Of a DNA stretch of 64,000 nucleotides, positions 13,701 through 24,019 are shown in pieces. The DNA is taken from assembly GCA_903813345.2 (NCBI GenBank), contig CAIIXF020000011.1, positions 19,453,754-19,517,753 of the forward strand, given 5' to 3'. The notes under the pieces are model-generated. The model was given only the letters and a program-made list of their open reading frames with translations, made no database searches and was not told the origin of the DNA. The translations under genes and the position numbers were made by a program. Numbering within the stretch: position 1 is the stretch's first letter; each line of letters begins with the position of its first letter. The DNA comes from Owenia fusiformis. Its lineage: Eukaryota > Annelida > Polychaeta > Sabellida > Oweniidae.

Positions 13701-16700
13701 AGAAACTACAAAGAGAGGACCCTATGTTAAAAACAGTGAGGCAATATATCAGTATGGATCTCTCCAGTGTGGTCAAGGATAAACTACCCAAGAATGTTAA
13801 ACTAATGTTAAAACAAAGACATAAATTGGTGATCAAGGATGATGATTTAATGTATAGAGTCGTCACAGATCCAAAGACCAAGATGACAGTTCAGCAAGTG
13901 GTGATACCCTCCAGTTATACCACAGAAGTCATCAAGGCGGTACATGATAATGGACATCAGGGTATTGACAGAACTGCTTCTGTGATATGGCATCGATGCT
14001 ATTGGACAGGCATGTTCAGGGACATCAAAAAGTATGTAAGTGAATGCCAGAGATGCTGTGTTGCCAAGATGCCTGAACCCAAAATACAAACTCCCATGAA
14101 TACCATTGTGGCAACTCGTCCTTTGGAGATTGTGGCGATGGACTACACTTTGCTGGAACCAGGTGTTAGAGGACTTGAGAATGTGTTGGTCCTAACAGAT
14201 GTATTTACAAAATATGCCATGGCAGTTCCCACTAACAACCAGCGTGCAGATACTGTGGCTCGGTGTCTGGTTAGGTACTTCAATACGCTGGGTGTGGCGG
14301 AACGTCTCCATTCTGATCAGGGGCGTAATTTCGAGAGCAAGGTTGTTGCCCAACTATGTAAACTGTATGGGGTGGAAAAGTCTCGCACTACTAGTTATTT
14401 TCCCCAGGGGAATGGCCAAACTGAACGATTTAATCGGACTCTACACAATCTACTGAAGTCCATACCAAGTGATCAGAAGCGTCAATGGCCTAATTTGATT
14501 CAAGACCTGGTTGCAGTCTATAACAGTACCCCACACGGAAGCACAGGATTCACCCCTCATTTCCTTATGTTTGGGAGGGAGGCAAGGCTTCCCATTGACT
14601 TTCTGCTGGATAGTAAGGAGAGAAATGAGCCAACAGGTGCTGTGGATTGGGTTGAGAACCACCAAAAAGGAATGGAAAAAGCACATGAAGTTGCTAAGAA
14701 GAATTTGGACACAGCAGCCAAACATAGAAAAGAGGCCCATGATAGAAAACTTCAACCAGATACTCTAGCTGTGGGAGATGTAGTTGTTCTGAGGAATAGA
14801 GTTTTAGGACGGAATAAAATTCAGGACTCATGGTCGCCTCAGAATTACAGAGTACTAGAGAAATATCCTAATAATGTATGTAAAGTAGTACCAGTAGAAG
14901 GAGGTACATACAGACATGTAAACCGAGTAAATGTCAGAAAGGTGGAAAGGAAATTTACACCAAATGAAACAATTCACAATACTGATGAATCGGGGGATGA
15001 AGATGATGACAATGATCTGATTAACGAGGATGACCCAACTAGCGATGAAGAGGTTATCCAAAATGAGGCTGGAGAACCCATATCTGATTCAGATTCGGAT
15101 TATGAGTTATTGATCATTGAAGAGACTTTTGAATTTCCTAAATACAGTGAAACCACAACCATTGAAGAGACTAGTGAATATGAGAATAACAGTGACTCAG
15201 AAAAAAGTGCAGAAAATAGTGGATCTAAAGAGACTAAAGTTCCAGATACAGTAGAAGAAACCAATAGGACCCAAAAAGTAAGGAGGTCAAAGAGAGTGAA
15301 CAAGGGCTATAATCGCAATCCACATAGACTACCAAGACTGTACTAGTATATCAGGTTCGCATAAAATACTCTATTGTCACTGGTAATAGTGGATTTGAGA
15401 ATCATACCTTTTTCATAAGTTCCACATGGATTGTTTGGTTTCCTGGGATTGTCACTGGTGAATCTCTTCATATCACTCTGTATCATACAGTTGTTTCCTG
15501 TATATATGTTGATTGTTCACGTTTTATTCATGTATGTGTTAAAATAAGGGGGGGGGGGGGGTAGTTCATAAAACTCGCTTACAGTTCAATATCATCCAGT
15601 TGTATTTTTTACTCTGGCTACTCTGGTCTCATAAAACTAGTTTAGGAGTACATACCGGAATTAAATAGGTAAACTTAATGTAGACTCATGCCTAAGGGGT
15701 GGTGTACAATGGTGTAGTTAGCTTAATTTTACACTAGTCTCATACTGGAAAATGGGAACTATGATGAATGTGCACAGCATATTCCAGTTTTTGCTTTAAC
15801 ATTCACCATGGTTATGATAGATGAGTGGTAACATGGTTATCTAGGCAATGGTGTCTAAGGTAACTATCTCATTTAATGTTAAGGCTTACCATAGGGTACA
15901 TCATACAGGAATATAATGTACTGGTAGCTACATACTGAAAAAAGCAATACCTTTAGAAACTTTATGCTACTAGTTTAACACTGGTGAAATTGCAATGATA
16001 CTGCTATTCAAGAGGTTAAAAATATAATTCAGAGTATGTCTGATAATAAAAAGCAAGCATAATTTTTTGTTTTTGTATTTGGTCAAAAGTTCCAAAATCA
16101 ACAAACTTTATATGCAAGTCATTGCATTTTTTAAATATTGTATTGCTAGCTAGTGTTCCCTGTACATAGGTGTTTGTATAGGTCATATTTTATACTTTTA
16201 TCCGTAGAAGTAACTATAGGATTAGATTGAAATTCAAATGTCATGAAATCCAATAGTGTAGTCTAAAACTACAGCATTATTTTTTCTAGTCTCACTTATA
16301 TACTAATCTAGCAGGTTAGGATACGATATGTTACATTTTAAGTACATTCCAAAGCAACAGGTCACCATTTAGGTTGCCATGAAAGTTTGCTTTATAGCAT
16401 ATTGTCTTACTTGGTGGAGCTGCCAGGATTTGTATAAAGTTAAGTTTATGTTAGCTCAGAGTTTACAATTTTGTTTAAGTAGACATTTCATGTAAAGGAG
16501 GGGTATGTGTGGCAAAGTGACATGCCACAGTGCTACGTAATAATGACAGGTCCCCAGTTAGTTCGCAAGAAGAACGCTGGTGGCGCTGCAATCGTATGAA
16601 TAAAATGGCAAATGTTGAAAGGTGATGTATGTGACCCATTTTCTACATGTTTATTACACCCATTTGCCTCAATATATTGTAAGATTTATGACAAAGTATC

Positions 16701-19700
16701 TTATCAAGGCTAAGGTATTGTTTTATTACTGGAGGAAACTATATTTCTGTGCCAATTCATGTTCTAATGATCTCTTTCCGGTGCGGAGTCTGCATTTTCA
16801 TTCGCACATGGCTTTTATTTTGGAAAAATGATAATATCTTTACATTACTAGCATAGGATGACATTTTGGTGTCTATTTCGGACATGCTATTATATCCACT
16901 ATATATTTGTGTACTTTTTATGCCATTTTGCATGGGTTTATCTCAAGCTCATTTTTCCTGCATGTCCTTGGATATCTTGAATAAGTTCACATTACATAAC
17001 ACCTATCATTTTGTATCTATCTTCAAGTGTAATATACTATTTCAATGCAATCTGGGTGATTCAGGTCATACATTTTGATGTTTGTATGGATTTTATATGG
17101 ATTAATGTAGAGTTTCCATACTGGTGAGAATATTTGTAATGATGTTTTAGGGATCTGTACTAGAGTTAAGGCTACATCCAGTATAGGGATCCATACTAGA
17201 GTAATACTCCATCCAGAGTTATGAGTGTTATGATGTTATGAGGGTCCATACTTGTGAACATAGCACATTTAGTCAGGGACTTACACCATTGGTATACTGA
17301 TATTGTAAGTATAGGATAACACTTACTTGGTATGTACATGTAGATGGTCATTTATATACTCTTTCCATTCCATCGAATATCACATTTAGTAGATATTTTA
17401 TAGGTCATTTTATTACGAAGTACAGTGTACAAGACTTATGTTTTTATTTCATCATTGTGTCAGTTTTAGTACAAATCAACTTACAACAGTGTATAAGCTA
17501 GGTTTGTTAACATTTGTTATCCATGCTAGGTGTACAGGTTAATGGATTTCCATTAAGGTATGGACATTTGTACATACTTACCATTATTCCATGTGTATTT
17601 TAGGGAGACAAGCAGTGCATGGTGTCATGGGTGTGAACAGGTGTCTATGATCGACTAGGTCGGATGACTGCATTTGTTTGAGTTTCCATGGGTAAATTAT
17701 ACATTCGTATATTTTCCTTTATACATGGCATTTTAGTAGATTTTATGGACATTTCGATAGGGTAATGTCATTTTTTTAAGAGTAGGATACGCCATAGTTG
17801 AGTGAAAGAGTATAGCTCAAAGCATGTCAAATAAGATCAAGTAGTAACTATTTGTACTTTTACTGGAATTTAGAATGTGAGGTTTCTATATAATATTTTG
17901 TTTCTGTATTTGCAGGATCAATCCTGTTGCCCTTTTTTGTCACACACACATGTCATAGTTGAAATAAACTACGTCAACCAAAACAATTACGTATATTATC
18001 TGTGTTTATATGCCCAACTATACCGCACTTGGCCACATTAAAGCTAGCTCAATTTCTAGGGTTCGGAATTTTGACGAGTGAGAAGTGTAGCTAAGAGGTT
18101 GTGGGTTTGAATAATGTGGGCTCTTTTTACTCATTAATTCATGATGTGCAATAGTTAGAACCTCAGATTTGAGTTTAATACAATGGAGATTTACCTGTAC
18201 CAAGACAAACAATACTCAAGTCTACTGATTTCACCACATTCTCTACTTCAGATGCATTGTAACTTGGGCAGAGAGTACTTGAGCAACCAGTTGCAAGGAT
18301 CCCCCATTCTGTCATGAAATTCAAGCCCTTCCATGGTGTTGTTGTGTACTTGGGGTCTATATCTGGACTGTAGTCACCAAACAGCTCTTTGGAATTATTG
18401 GCCATTGGACCAACCACCTGTTTGAAAAAATTTATGTTTTTAATAATAAAAGGCGTTAACATTTTACTTGGCTGTTTTTTAATAGCCTAAATGTCTAAAA
18501 ATTAGGATTCTTATAATTATTTAAATCTTAAATTTTGGCAATGGGCAATACATTGAGAAAAAGTCTCAAAATAAGGCAATGGGCAATAATTTGCCTAAAA
18601 ATCCAAAACTATGCAATGTACAGACAAATACTTACTGCAAGGCGGATTATTCTATTATCCATAGGAAGGAAATCATTTTGATTTTTCAGCAAGACAAAGC
18701 TCTGCATAGCTGCTTGGAGTGACAACATTCTATGCTCCGGGCTCTGAATTACAGACAAAGGTATGCTCCTCCAAGGATTATCATAGGGTGAATCAAACTC
18801 CCCTAGCCTCATTCTGGTATAAATCAATGGCTTGGCGAGTTCTCGTAGAGTCGTCTCTGTTGTTTTCTTCTGTTTTAATGCATCATTTAAATTAAGGTAG
18901 ATGTTTTTAGAGGCTGGAAGTTCTAAATTGCATCCAGCATTCACTGCAGCACTTGCTGCGTCTACAGAGTTGTTGACATATTTATGTTGCGATATGAGAA
19001 ATTCTATTGCACCTTCGTCACTGACCACATAGCCTTTAAACTTCCAGTCTTTTCGCAAGACATCTGTCAATAAGTGTTTGTTAGCACAGGAAGGAACTCC
19101 ATTTACACTGTAAAAAATGGTATTAAAGTCATAAAAAAATATTCTAATTGGGTGAATTAGGCAGAGTAATATGTACATGCAAATTTTAAACAAAAAAATA
19201 CAATATATTTCTGACCTATACACCAAGACTGACCTTTTGTAAGTGCATTTGACACTGACCTATAATAAAAGCACATGAACTATTGAACTACTGAACTATT
19301 GTAGAAGCATATGACTCTGACCTATTGTATTGGCACTAACTTACTGCATAAATGCATGGCACTGTGATCTACAGGGTGTCCCAGAACTCATGAGAATTTT
19401 TTGAGGGAGATATAAGGCATGGGTGATTTTTCTTCAAATTTGGTACACTTATTAAACACACTTTGGGGAATAACTGACATGAATTTCAGGCACATACTGT
19501 ATCTTTTATATTTCCGAATTTATTGACATTTGAATTCTACATCGCCACAGACCCCGGAGTTATCGGGAAAATACAACAGTTTATGTCACATTTTGTCAAT
19601 TTTATACAAATTCTCAACTATAAAACCAACGTTTTTTGTACAGCATTTTTCTCATATTGATGATGCACTTTGATAAAACGGTATATAAACTTTGATAGAG

Positions 19701-22700
19701 ACCCAATACATCAACAGATTGTACATTTGGTTTGCTAAAAGATCATAATGACATGTTCCCGAGGGACTGAAAGAAATGTCCCCATTTGCTAGCCAATATG
19801 ATCTTGCATATTGACAATGCACCAGTGAATAAGCCACTACATGCATGTCAGTAGTGCATCCAATTTACTTTCTATTGAGACTTCACAGTATATAGTAGCT
19901 CCATATACTTGCCAGATTTTGCTCTACTAGACTTTTGATTATTTGGGGACCTTAAACAAAGATAACGAGCCATGTCACTGAAATGGAGGAAGAATTGAGT
20001 CATGTTGTTTCAGAGGACCCTACAGAAATGGCTATTGGACGATTTGGGAATGTGTATAAAGAGAAGCTGAAAAGACGACATCAACTGCAGATTATATGCT
20101 ATAATAACTCTGTAGAGATATGTTAGCTGAATGTGTATGATCCTATTAACTAATGTACTGAAACGCTGAAATAATTCAATGAAAACAATGCTATTAGAGT
20201 AAAGAAGTTGTATAAATATTATCAAAATGTGACGTAAATTGTTGTATACTGACTACTCCAGGGTTTGTGGCAATGTAGAATTCAAATGTCAATAAATTCG
20301 GAAATATAAAAGATTTGTGCCTGAAATTCATGTCAGTTATTCCTCAATGTTTGTTTATTAAGTGCACTTAATTCGAAGGAAAATCATTCATGCCTTATAG
20401 CTCCCTCAAAAAATTCTCATGAGTTCTGGGACACCCTGTATTGTATACTTGAACTGACATATTGTATTAGTTCATGACTTATTGTACAATTAAATAATAC
20501 TGACCTATTATAGGAGCACATGACACTATATGTGCCTGCCAGCAGGCACTCCTTGAAGGCGGGGTAGTGTGTCATCTGTAGATCTCTCTCACTGACCTTT
20601 ATATTTAAAAATATAAGGTATAGAATCAGACAAGGGAAACATGTAAGGGAAACAAAAATAGACATTACCTTGACACGTTCATTCAATTGATAGAGTTATA
20701 TTCAAAATCATTAACCCGTATCTAAAGCCCCCCCTCACATATGAATAAATCCACTAGACGCATTCTTGCGAATAGAAATTGGGTAAAATGCGTTCCAATT
20801 AGTATATGTAAATTGTGCATCATTGGGAGGTTCGTATGAGTAAGTATCTCTTCAGCAAGCTTCGGACGACTTCGGAACCATGCACAAAGAGTGGTTTTGG
20901 TTCGCTTTTATCAAATTCGCAAGACTGCTTTGGGGGATTCGTTCTTATGTAAGGGGCTTTTAAGAATGTACTAAATGTACAAGAGTGCAATGCATTACTG
21001 ATCCAAAGAGTTTTTCTGAACAAAATGTTCTATTTTGCTCAAAATAATAGATTGCAATGTAGCAGTGGATATATATACATGTAATTGTGATTAGATACAG
21101 CCATAGTACAAACAACTAAGATGATCTTACTGGTGCAATTTGGCTACAATTACCTTTGCATTGAACTTTAATCTCCTGGCAGAGTCATTTTTGGTGTTTT
21201 CTGGTCCAGCATAGGCAGCAAAGTGTTTACACCCTGCGCTTGCCCTTATAAAGCGATCCTTTTTGTCATCACCCTTGAAATAATATTATTATAAACAATC
21301 ATGTCACTCATCACTTTTATAATAATACTTCTGGCCATTAACACAAGATGTCACCAATTCATAAATTATTACATGTGGTTGCAAAAGTGGAAAAAATTAC
21401 CAATCACCAATGTCAAACTACAAATGCGAATTGCAAGTCATAAAAATGGTGACTACTTTTCTGGTCTTATCTTTCAAGTAAAAATGTATTTAAGTAAAAT
21501 TCATAATTTTTAACTCACTTGTAGCCCCTTTACAAAGTTGGAAGCCCCAATACCTGTCAGGAATGGATCTTCACCATAGGATTCCTGTAACAACACGTGA
21601 TATTTAATACTGAGTGCTTGAATTATCTGACCTGTGTTGCAAAAAGCCAAAACATACAAGCATTTAAGGTAGATGGGACCATCTTGAAAATATTCTGCAG
21701 CAATTTGGGAAATTCCTTCTTGAGCAGAGCCCTAGCACCAGCATATAAAATCTGAACCCAATCTGACAAATGGTGTTTGAGTTATTAAAATTTATATTTT
21801 TTTATGAAAAAGTTATGGATATTTTGAGTTGGGCAGCCAAACTGAAAATTATTTTTCAGAGTTTTTTAAGCAGAGGTCCTATTATCTAAGGCATCAGCAT
21901 ATTAACCATATTAGAATATGTCAACTGGTATTTGATTATAAAAGGTTACGTATTTCACAAAATATGGTGTCGATTTTGTATTGAGTGGCCAAATTGAAAA
22001 TTGCTTCTACAGTAAGAGGACTTTGTTCAATGGGATAAAAAACATTTTGTTGAAGATAATTTGGTTAGTGAATACTTTGACAATTAAAGGAACACTTACC
22101 TGGTTTCTTCCCCATAGTGGATGTCTCATAATGTTGATCATGGGACTGAAACAGCTGAGTCCTGAGTGCCACCCATAGTAACCATATTTAGTGTAGTTGT
22201 TATTCTTGGCTCTCAACTCATAGGATGTTGCCATGCCAACTTGAGCAAAGATGTCAGCACTGAAAGGAAATTTTAACAAAATGAATAAGATTAGCAATGC
22301 TGTGTTCAAGGGAAATCAGCAACATTGTTAAAATAATATTTTGTGGATTTTTTTGTAACCCTCTAGATGTCATAGCATGTTATTTTAAGTATTAGGGTAC
22401 AACATTATTAAGAGCAGATTTAAATATCTTTCTATGTTGTTGTTATCAAAAGCCTATAAGATGAAAACTTACTTGAACGTTGCACCAAGGTTGATAGCTT
22501 CAGGGAAAGCAGTTGCTTTACCCGCCTGTGCATCACCTCTTAGGCATTCATCATCAAACATATATGGTTTGATACCTAGTCTTGGAATGGCAGGAGTTGC
22601 AGGGTTAGGCATCAGGCTGCCACCATGTGAAATCATTGAGATGATCTCCTCCACTTTGAGTCGTTTTACAAGATCGTCTACTCTCACCTCCCATTTGAGA

Positions 22701-22792
22701 GTTGTGTTCCGAAATGGCAGGTCCTTTAAAGTCAACTTAGCAGATATGCTACTTAATATTGCAAAAAGATATATAAAAATACAAAGATTCAT
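4766..22792 (-). CDS. Secreted glycoside hydrolase family 3, beta-xylosidase/beta-glucosidase type (13 exons, 741 aa)
   Basis: Exons in transcript order: 22473-22792, 22100-22259, 21519-21584, 21154-21273, 20505-20596, 18636-19107, 18195-18417, 7579-7668, 6867-7075, 6471-6568, 5867-5972, 5274-5448, 4766-4860. All introns are GT-AG, phases agree throughout, and the sum is 742 codons including TGA. The start at 22792 is chosen because it opens a signal peptide (MNLCIFIYLFAILSSISA); an in-frame ATG 33 nt upstream would spoil it. GH3 landmarks: DDECLRGD near residue 90, INIMRHPLWGRNQ, ESYGEDP, substrate-binding Lys198-His199, and GYVVSDEGA with the expected nucleophile Asp at about 283. The second sandwich domain follows (about 390-600, with GPVDI and GRLPYTWY), then YPFGYGLSY and a C-terminal fibronectin-III-like domain. 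No PA14 insert is present. Length and layout are close to plant BXL-type enzymes. The likely role is release of xylose or glucose from dietary or wall polysaccharide outside the cell; which sugar is not decided by sequence. Intron 7 carries the Gypsy element and intron 5 a mariner relic. Confidence 0.92.
7250..7318 (-). repeat. Dispersed repeat, 'GGCAGGTGGTGACA' family, partial reverse copy
   Basis: The plus strand reads 'aacaaggcattaacatgc' followed by 'aaaatgtcaccaccagttac', the complement of the right half of the family seen near 62150-62212. It lies in intron 8 of the GH3 gene, between exons 7579-7668 and 6867-7075. Confidence 0.45.
7800..9329 (+). repeat. 5' LTR of the Gypsy element
   Basis: It is an almost exact copy of 16508-18037 with TGTGGCAAAG..TTGGCCACA ends. 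Transcription should start within it. An AATAAA at about 9257-9262 could serve as the polyadenylation signal in the 3' copy. The two small open frames inside (7914-8123 and 8158-8370) recur in the other LTR and have no protein-like features; they are not called genes. Confidence 0.96.
9330..10333 (+). repeat. Untranslated leader of the Gypsy element with three ~105-bp tandem repeats
   Basis: The 1-kb leader between the primer site and the gag start carries three imperfect direct copies of a unit of about 105 bp between about 9545 and 9865. Landmarks of each copy are 'attctattctgaatac', 'acacagtgtgttgtgtata' and 'aatgttgcaga'. No coding frame is evident. Repeated leader segments may hold packaging or promoter elements; that is inference. 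Confidence 0.75.
9331..9341 (+). other. Primer-binding site of the Gypsy element
   Basis: TGGTGTCAG begins one base after the 5' LTR. A TGG start is complementary to the CCA tail of a tRNA. The next bases fit the acceptor stem of an animal leucine tRNA over about nine positions, but this assignment is from recall and unverified. Confidence 0.6.
10334..15346 (+). CDS. Gag-Pol polyprotein of the Gypsy element (1670 aa, intact)
   Basis: One uninterrupted frame starts at ATG 10334 and ends with TAG. Domains in order: a gag/capsid-like region (about 1-280, charged, with a coiled-coil-like stretch near 240-275); a CCHC zinc knuckle near 290-303 (C-x2-C-x4-H-x4-C); an aspartic protease with Asp-Thr-Gly near 348; reverse transcriptase with Tyr-Leu-Asp-Asp at 800-803; RNase H (Asp near 952, TDNNP near 1024); and integrase with an HHCC finger near 1203-1240 and catalytic Asp about 1269, Asp about 1328, Glu about 1363. 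A GPY/F-like module follows, then an acidic serine-rich tail with a basic end. The order PR-RT-RH-IN is that of Ty3/Gypsy. Gag and Pol are fused without a frameshift, so the Gag:Pol ratio must be set some other way. No stop or frameshift interrupts the catalytic motifs, which fits the near-identical LTRs. Confidence 0.97.
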   Translation: MAEGGSPYKHPTPRKSLVKCLGDMKDSPSRKEYLKLQEEVQRLKDTKSAVTKVIYAPKERKIDKFDGTGDVVRFVEEIKSMLKARTWSDGQQTDFIISNLEGAAREELRYRSNMEKESAESILQILIDVFGEKKSAAYLYGKFYECKQESTESLRAFSHKLLALMARIRQKDHQVDENKVLMEQFINGVDDSALRRELKKMRRDRVYSSFIELRDEAVVLMEDEDIEVRTTVKEHTIRNSPEMAEMVKMMKELNHKIAEQAKELKAIKERQAQEKTTPATTKTPKKKTTCFICGEEGHFAAGCPHNTYQKNQQSSELTAMEKDLDRFSAGTPKVRVRVDGVLVTGLVDTGSNISTMTREFYVKHWGEEMSRKPSFLKVVAANDIPIDILGYFECDVEVGRCTTKDRGILIVQDPVNGESLRRKRDVPLILGMNIIRECPDLFSAIPQQGNTLDFQVNEHLALENVQQQTSNVTLSMPMVIKAGTTTVVPVKGRSFSNEAGLIEQNQSPLPCGLFIGDTLINGAAKVFPCPVTNISNQDVVLKQGMKVGELHQVMAVEDPRAPEVEVLVVGQAMIISLENSGLTRDTSDFDVMVEKLQDRTDIEPAERTQLIDLLMKHHNQFAKSEYDLGCTQAENVKHRIMLKDPNKIVRQPYRRVQPSQFEDVKKHIKELLNKGILTSSTSPYASPLVIAHKPNGQLRVCCDFRQLNANTVRDSFPLPRIEESLDSMANSKYFTCVDLASSYHQLRMDERDQEKTAITTPFGLFEWTRMPFGLVNAGASFMRLMQCTLGELMFDSVLCYLDDIVVYSKTFEEHLQKLDDVFCRLAKAGLRCKPAKCQFLMERIKYLGHVVSAEGVAVDPDKVKEIINWPKLETVKEVRSFLGGVGYFRRYIPEISVVASPLFSLIPKDYNKRKRYDVEWTAECETAFLKLKELLTTAPILGFPDFNMEFILDIDTSLRGIGGCLFQQQDPIPAKPRVITYIHRKLRPSERNMQNYSSRKLELLGLKWAVTEKLKDYLIGQKVIVFTDNNPLTHLEKANLSATEHRWLADLALYDLTIKHKAGRMNEIADMLSRKEAEETGATLPRPFTEIGIEVSSPSHTDLVTKENQSIQVLPSRPLLDWKKLQREDPMLKTVRQYISMDLSSVVKDKLPKNVKLMLKQRHKLVIKDDDLMYRVVTDPKTKMTVQQVVIPSSYTTEVIKAVHDNGHQGIDRTASVIWHRCYWTGMFRDIKKYVSECQRCCVAKMPEPKIQTPMNTIVATRPLEIVAMDYTLLEPGVRGLENVLVLTDVFTKYAMAVPTNNQRADTVARCLVRYFNTLGVAERLHSDQGRNFESKVVAQLCKLYGVEKSRTTSYFPQGNGQTERFNRTLHNLLKSIPSDQKRQWPNLIQDLVAVYNSTPHGSTGFTPHFLMFGREARLPIDFLLDSKERNEPTGAVDWVENHQKGMEKAHEVAKKNLDTAAKHRKEAHDRKLQPDTLAVGDVVVLRNRVLGRNKIQDSWSPQNYRVLEKYPNNVCKVVPVEGGTYRHVNRVNVRKVERKFTPNETIHNTDESGDEDDDNDLINEDDPTSDEEVIQNEAGEPISDSDSDYELLIIEETFEFPKYSETTTIEETSEYENNSDSEKSAENSGSKETKVPDTVEETNRTQKVRRSKRVNKGYNRNPHRLPRLY
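15347..16507 (+). other. 3' non-coding region of the Gypsy element with polypurine tract
   Basis: There is no open frame of note, so no env gene. A run of about 13 G lies at about 15548-15561. The purine tract AAAGGAGGGG at 16494-16503, four bases before the 3' LTR, is the expected primer for plus-strand DNA synthesis. Confidence 0.8.
16508..18037 (+). repeat. 3' LTR of the Gypsy element
   Basis: Partner of 7800-9329 at a constant offset of 8708 bp, with no insertion or deletion between the copies. It carries the candidate AATAAA polyadenylation signal near 17965-17970. Its end is 157 bp from GH3 exon 7. Confidence 0.96.
19372..20438 (+). mobile_element. Mariner-like element, degraded (1067 bp)
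   Basis: Inverted ends start CAGGGTGTCCCAGAACTCAT and match over about 200 bp per side, flanked by TA at 19370-19371 and 20439-20440. It lies in GH3 intron 5, between exons 20505-20596 and 18636-19107. The interior retains the C-terminal part of a transposase with stops. Confidence 0.88.
19800..20090 (+). pseudogene. Mariner transposase relic (C-terminal part)
   Basis: The plus-strand frame reads a His-Ile-Asp-Asn-Ala-Pro motif, the second catalytic Asp region of mariner (usually H-D-N-A-P). After about 30 codons comes a Leu-Pro-Asp-Phe-Ala-Leu-Leu-Asp-Phe stretch, matching the S-P-D-L-A-P-x-D-F box with the third Asp. At least four in-frame stops and small shifts interrupt it, so it is dead. 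Confidence 0.7.
20724..20961. mobile_element. Small inverted-repeat element (~240 bp) in GH3 intron 4
   Basis: The left end AAAGCCCCCCCTCACATATG is matched in reverse by the right end (..CTTATGTAAGGGGCTTTT), with further pairing of 'aataaatcc' with 'ggattcgtt'. The middle has no coding capacity. No clear target duplication was identified, so the superfamily is open. Confidence 0.55.
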
Positions 22793-23354
22793 TTTGGTGA
22801 TTGTTTTCTGCTGTGATCTTAACAAACTGCATTCGCTTAGATTTTCATGTATTATATTTATCCAAGCTTCATGTTTGCAAAGAAGCTGATCGCTTTTATT
22901 CTCTGGATAAATTTGACTGTTTGCAATTCATTTTTGTAAGTTTTGGAGCTGTATTACTATTCAGGCAATATCTCTTTTTGTCGTCATTGTATATTTACAT
23001 GATCGATCAAACCTTTCAATCAACACACTTATCTCAATAGTAGAATATTTGGGAAAAGGTCTTCACAGCCAGTCATATCACAGAAACTAATGTATCTGCA
23101 GAAAACAGCCTTTTCCTGGAAAAACAGCAAATCTAAATCAACAGGTCTGCCATATTTAAAAACATCTAAATTGTTGAACTTCATCATCTAAAGGTGGAAG
23201 CTCCATCAGCAGTGGTAAAATGGAGGAAATCTTCGATAAACTACATGTATGCTCCAAAGCACTCTCCAAGAAGGTCAATGAATTTATGTTTATTATAATG
23301 CTGTTCATGAATAACAAGTAGACAAAAGTACAATCATAAAGAAAAGAAATACAA

Positions 23355-23425
23355 ATAAGGCTTCATGGGTGGCGCAAGGCTGGATTATAGAGACGGCTCT
23401 GGAAGTCATGGGTTGCAACATTGGT
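23355..23425 (+). repeat. Possible tRNA-derived SINE fragment
   Basis: 'GGGTGGCGCAAGGCTGG' resembles a tRNA A box and 'GGGTTGCAAC', about 33 nt further on, a degenerate B box. No acceptor stem or poly-A end can be traced. A chance match is possible. Confidence 0.25.
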
Positions 23426-23696
23426 TAATAATTTCAATAATACAGTCTACCAAGTTTGTTTTTTTTAAATTTTAAAATTACATGTATGCTTAATCCGAAT
23501 CTTAAATAGGCAAGATCTAATCCAAGATGGCTGAACACATATTTAAATCATCACCCATGGTCTGAATAGCCCCATAGTCGAAACAGCCCCAGGACGAAGT
23601 TCAGGTATCCCCATACAGTACGTAGATGAAGACGGAAGACCCTTAGAGAGATCTGTGGTCTAAATGAGGAAATGGAAATATACAGCTTGGCTTAGC

Positions 23697-23776
23697 CTAT
23701 TGCGTGCAGAGTCTAGTTAGAAACTATGAAGACGTAGCTCTATTTTAGAAGAGAAGCCGAACGAATGCAAAGGGTA
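23697..23776 (+). mobile_element. TACCCT-type MITE, ~80 bp short form
   Basis: It shares TGCGTGCAGAGTCTAGTTA at the left and CGAACGAATGCAAAGGGTA at the right with 53396-53476, including the internal 'gaagacg.agctct' words. It is the internally deleted form of the longer copy at 27987-28298. Confidence 0.6.
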
Positions 23777-24019
23777 GGCTAGGCTAGCCTAATTTAAATT
23801 TTTCGTCTGCAAAAAATTAAAATCTGGGGAATGTTTCATTTCATTTATTTTCCTCAATTGTATTGGGTTTACAACCCATGTCAACGACAAATATATCAAC
23901 AAATGTACACGCTATCTGCTAAGTTCATTAATCAAACGACCTTTTGGTCTTTTTGGCTTTAAATGAGAAAAACTCGAAATATTTTAAATTTTTGCAAAAC
24001 AAACCTGCCATCTTGATTT

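Larger units (their letters stand above)
7800..18037 (+). mobile_element. Ty3/Gypsy-type LTR retrotransposon, full length (10,238 bp)
   Basis: Two 1530-bp direct repeats (7800-9329 and 16508-18037), each starting TG and ending CA, bound a primer site, one long gag-pol frame and a purine tract. TTAA lies on both sides (7796-7799 and 18038-18041), the target duplication. The two LTRs have the same length, and by eye I find only two mismatches (near 8094/16802 and 8428/17136), so insertion was recent. It lies in intron 7 of the GH3 gene in the opposite orientation, the arrangement best tolerated by a host gene. Without it that intron would be about 284 bp. There is no env-like frame and no chromodomain. 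Transposition competence is inferred, not shown. Confidence 0.97.

Noticed and set aside
10327-15303. Minus-strand frames across the Gypsy gag-pol region (93-115 codons)
   Set aside because: They are shadows of the long plus-strand polyprotein frame.
18045-18115. tRNA-like text (gtgtagctaagagg / gtgggtttgaataatg) beside the 3' LTR, considered as a SINE or tRNA gene
   Set aside because: The boxes are degenerate, no acceptor stem forms and no second copy was found in the window.
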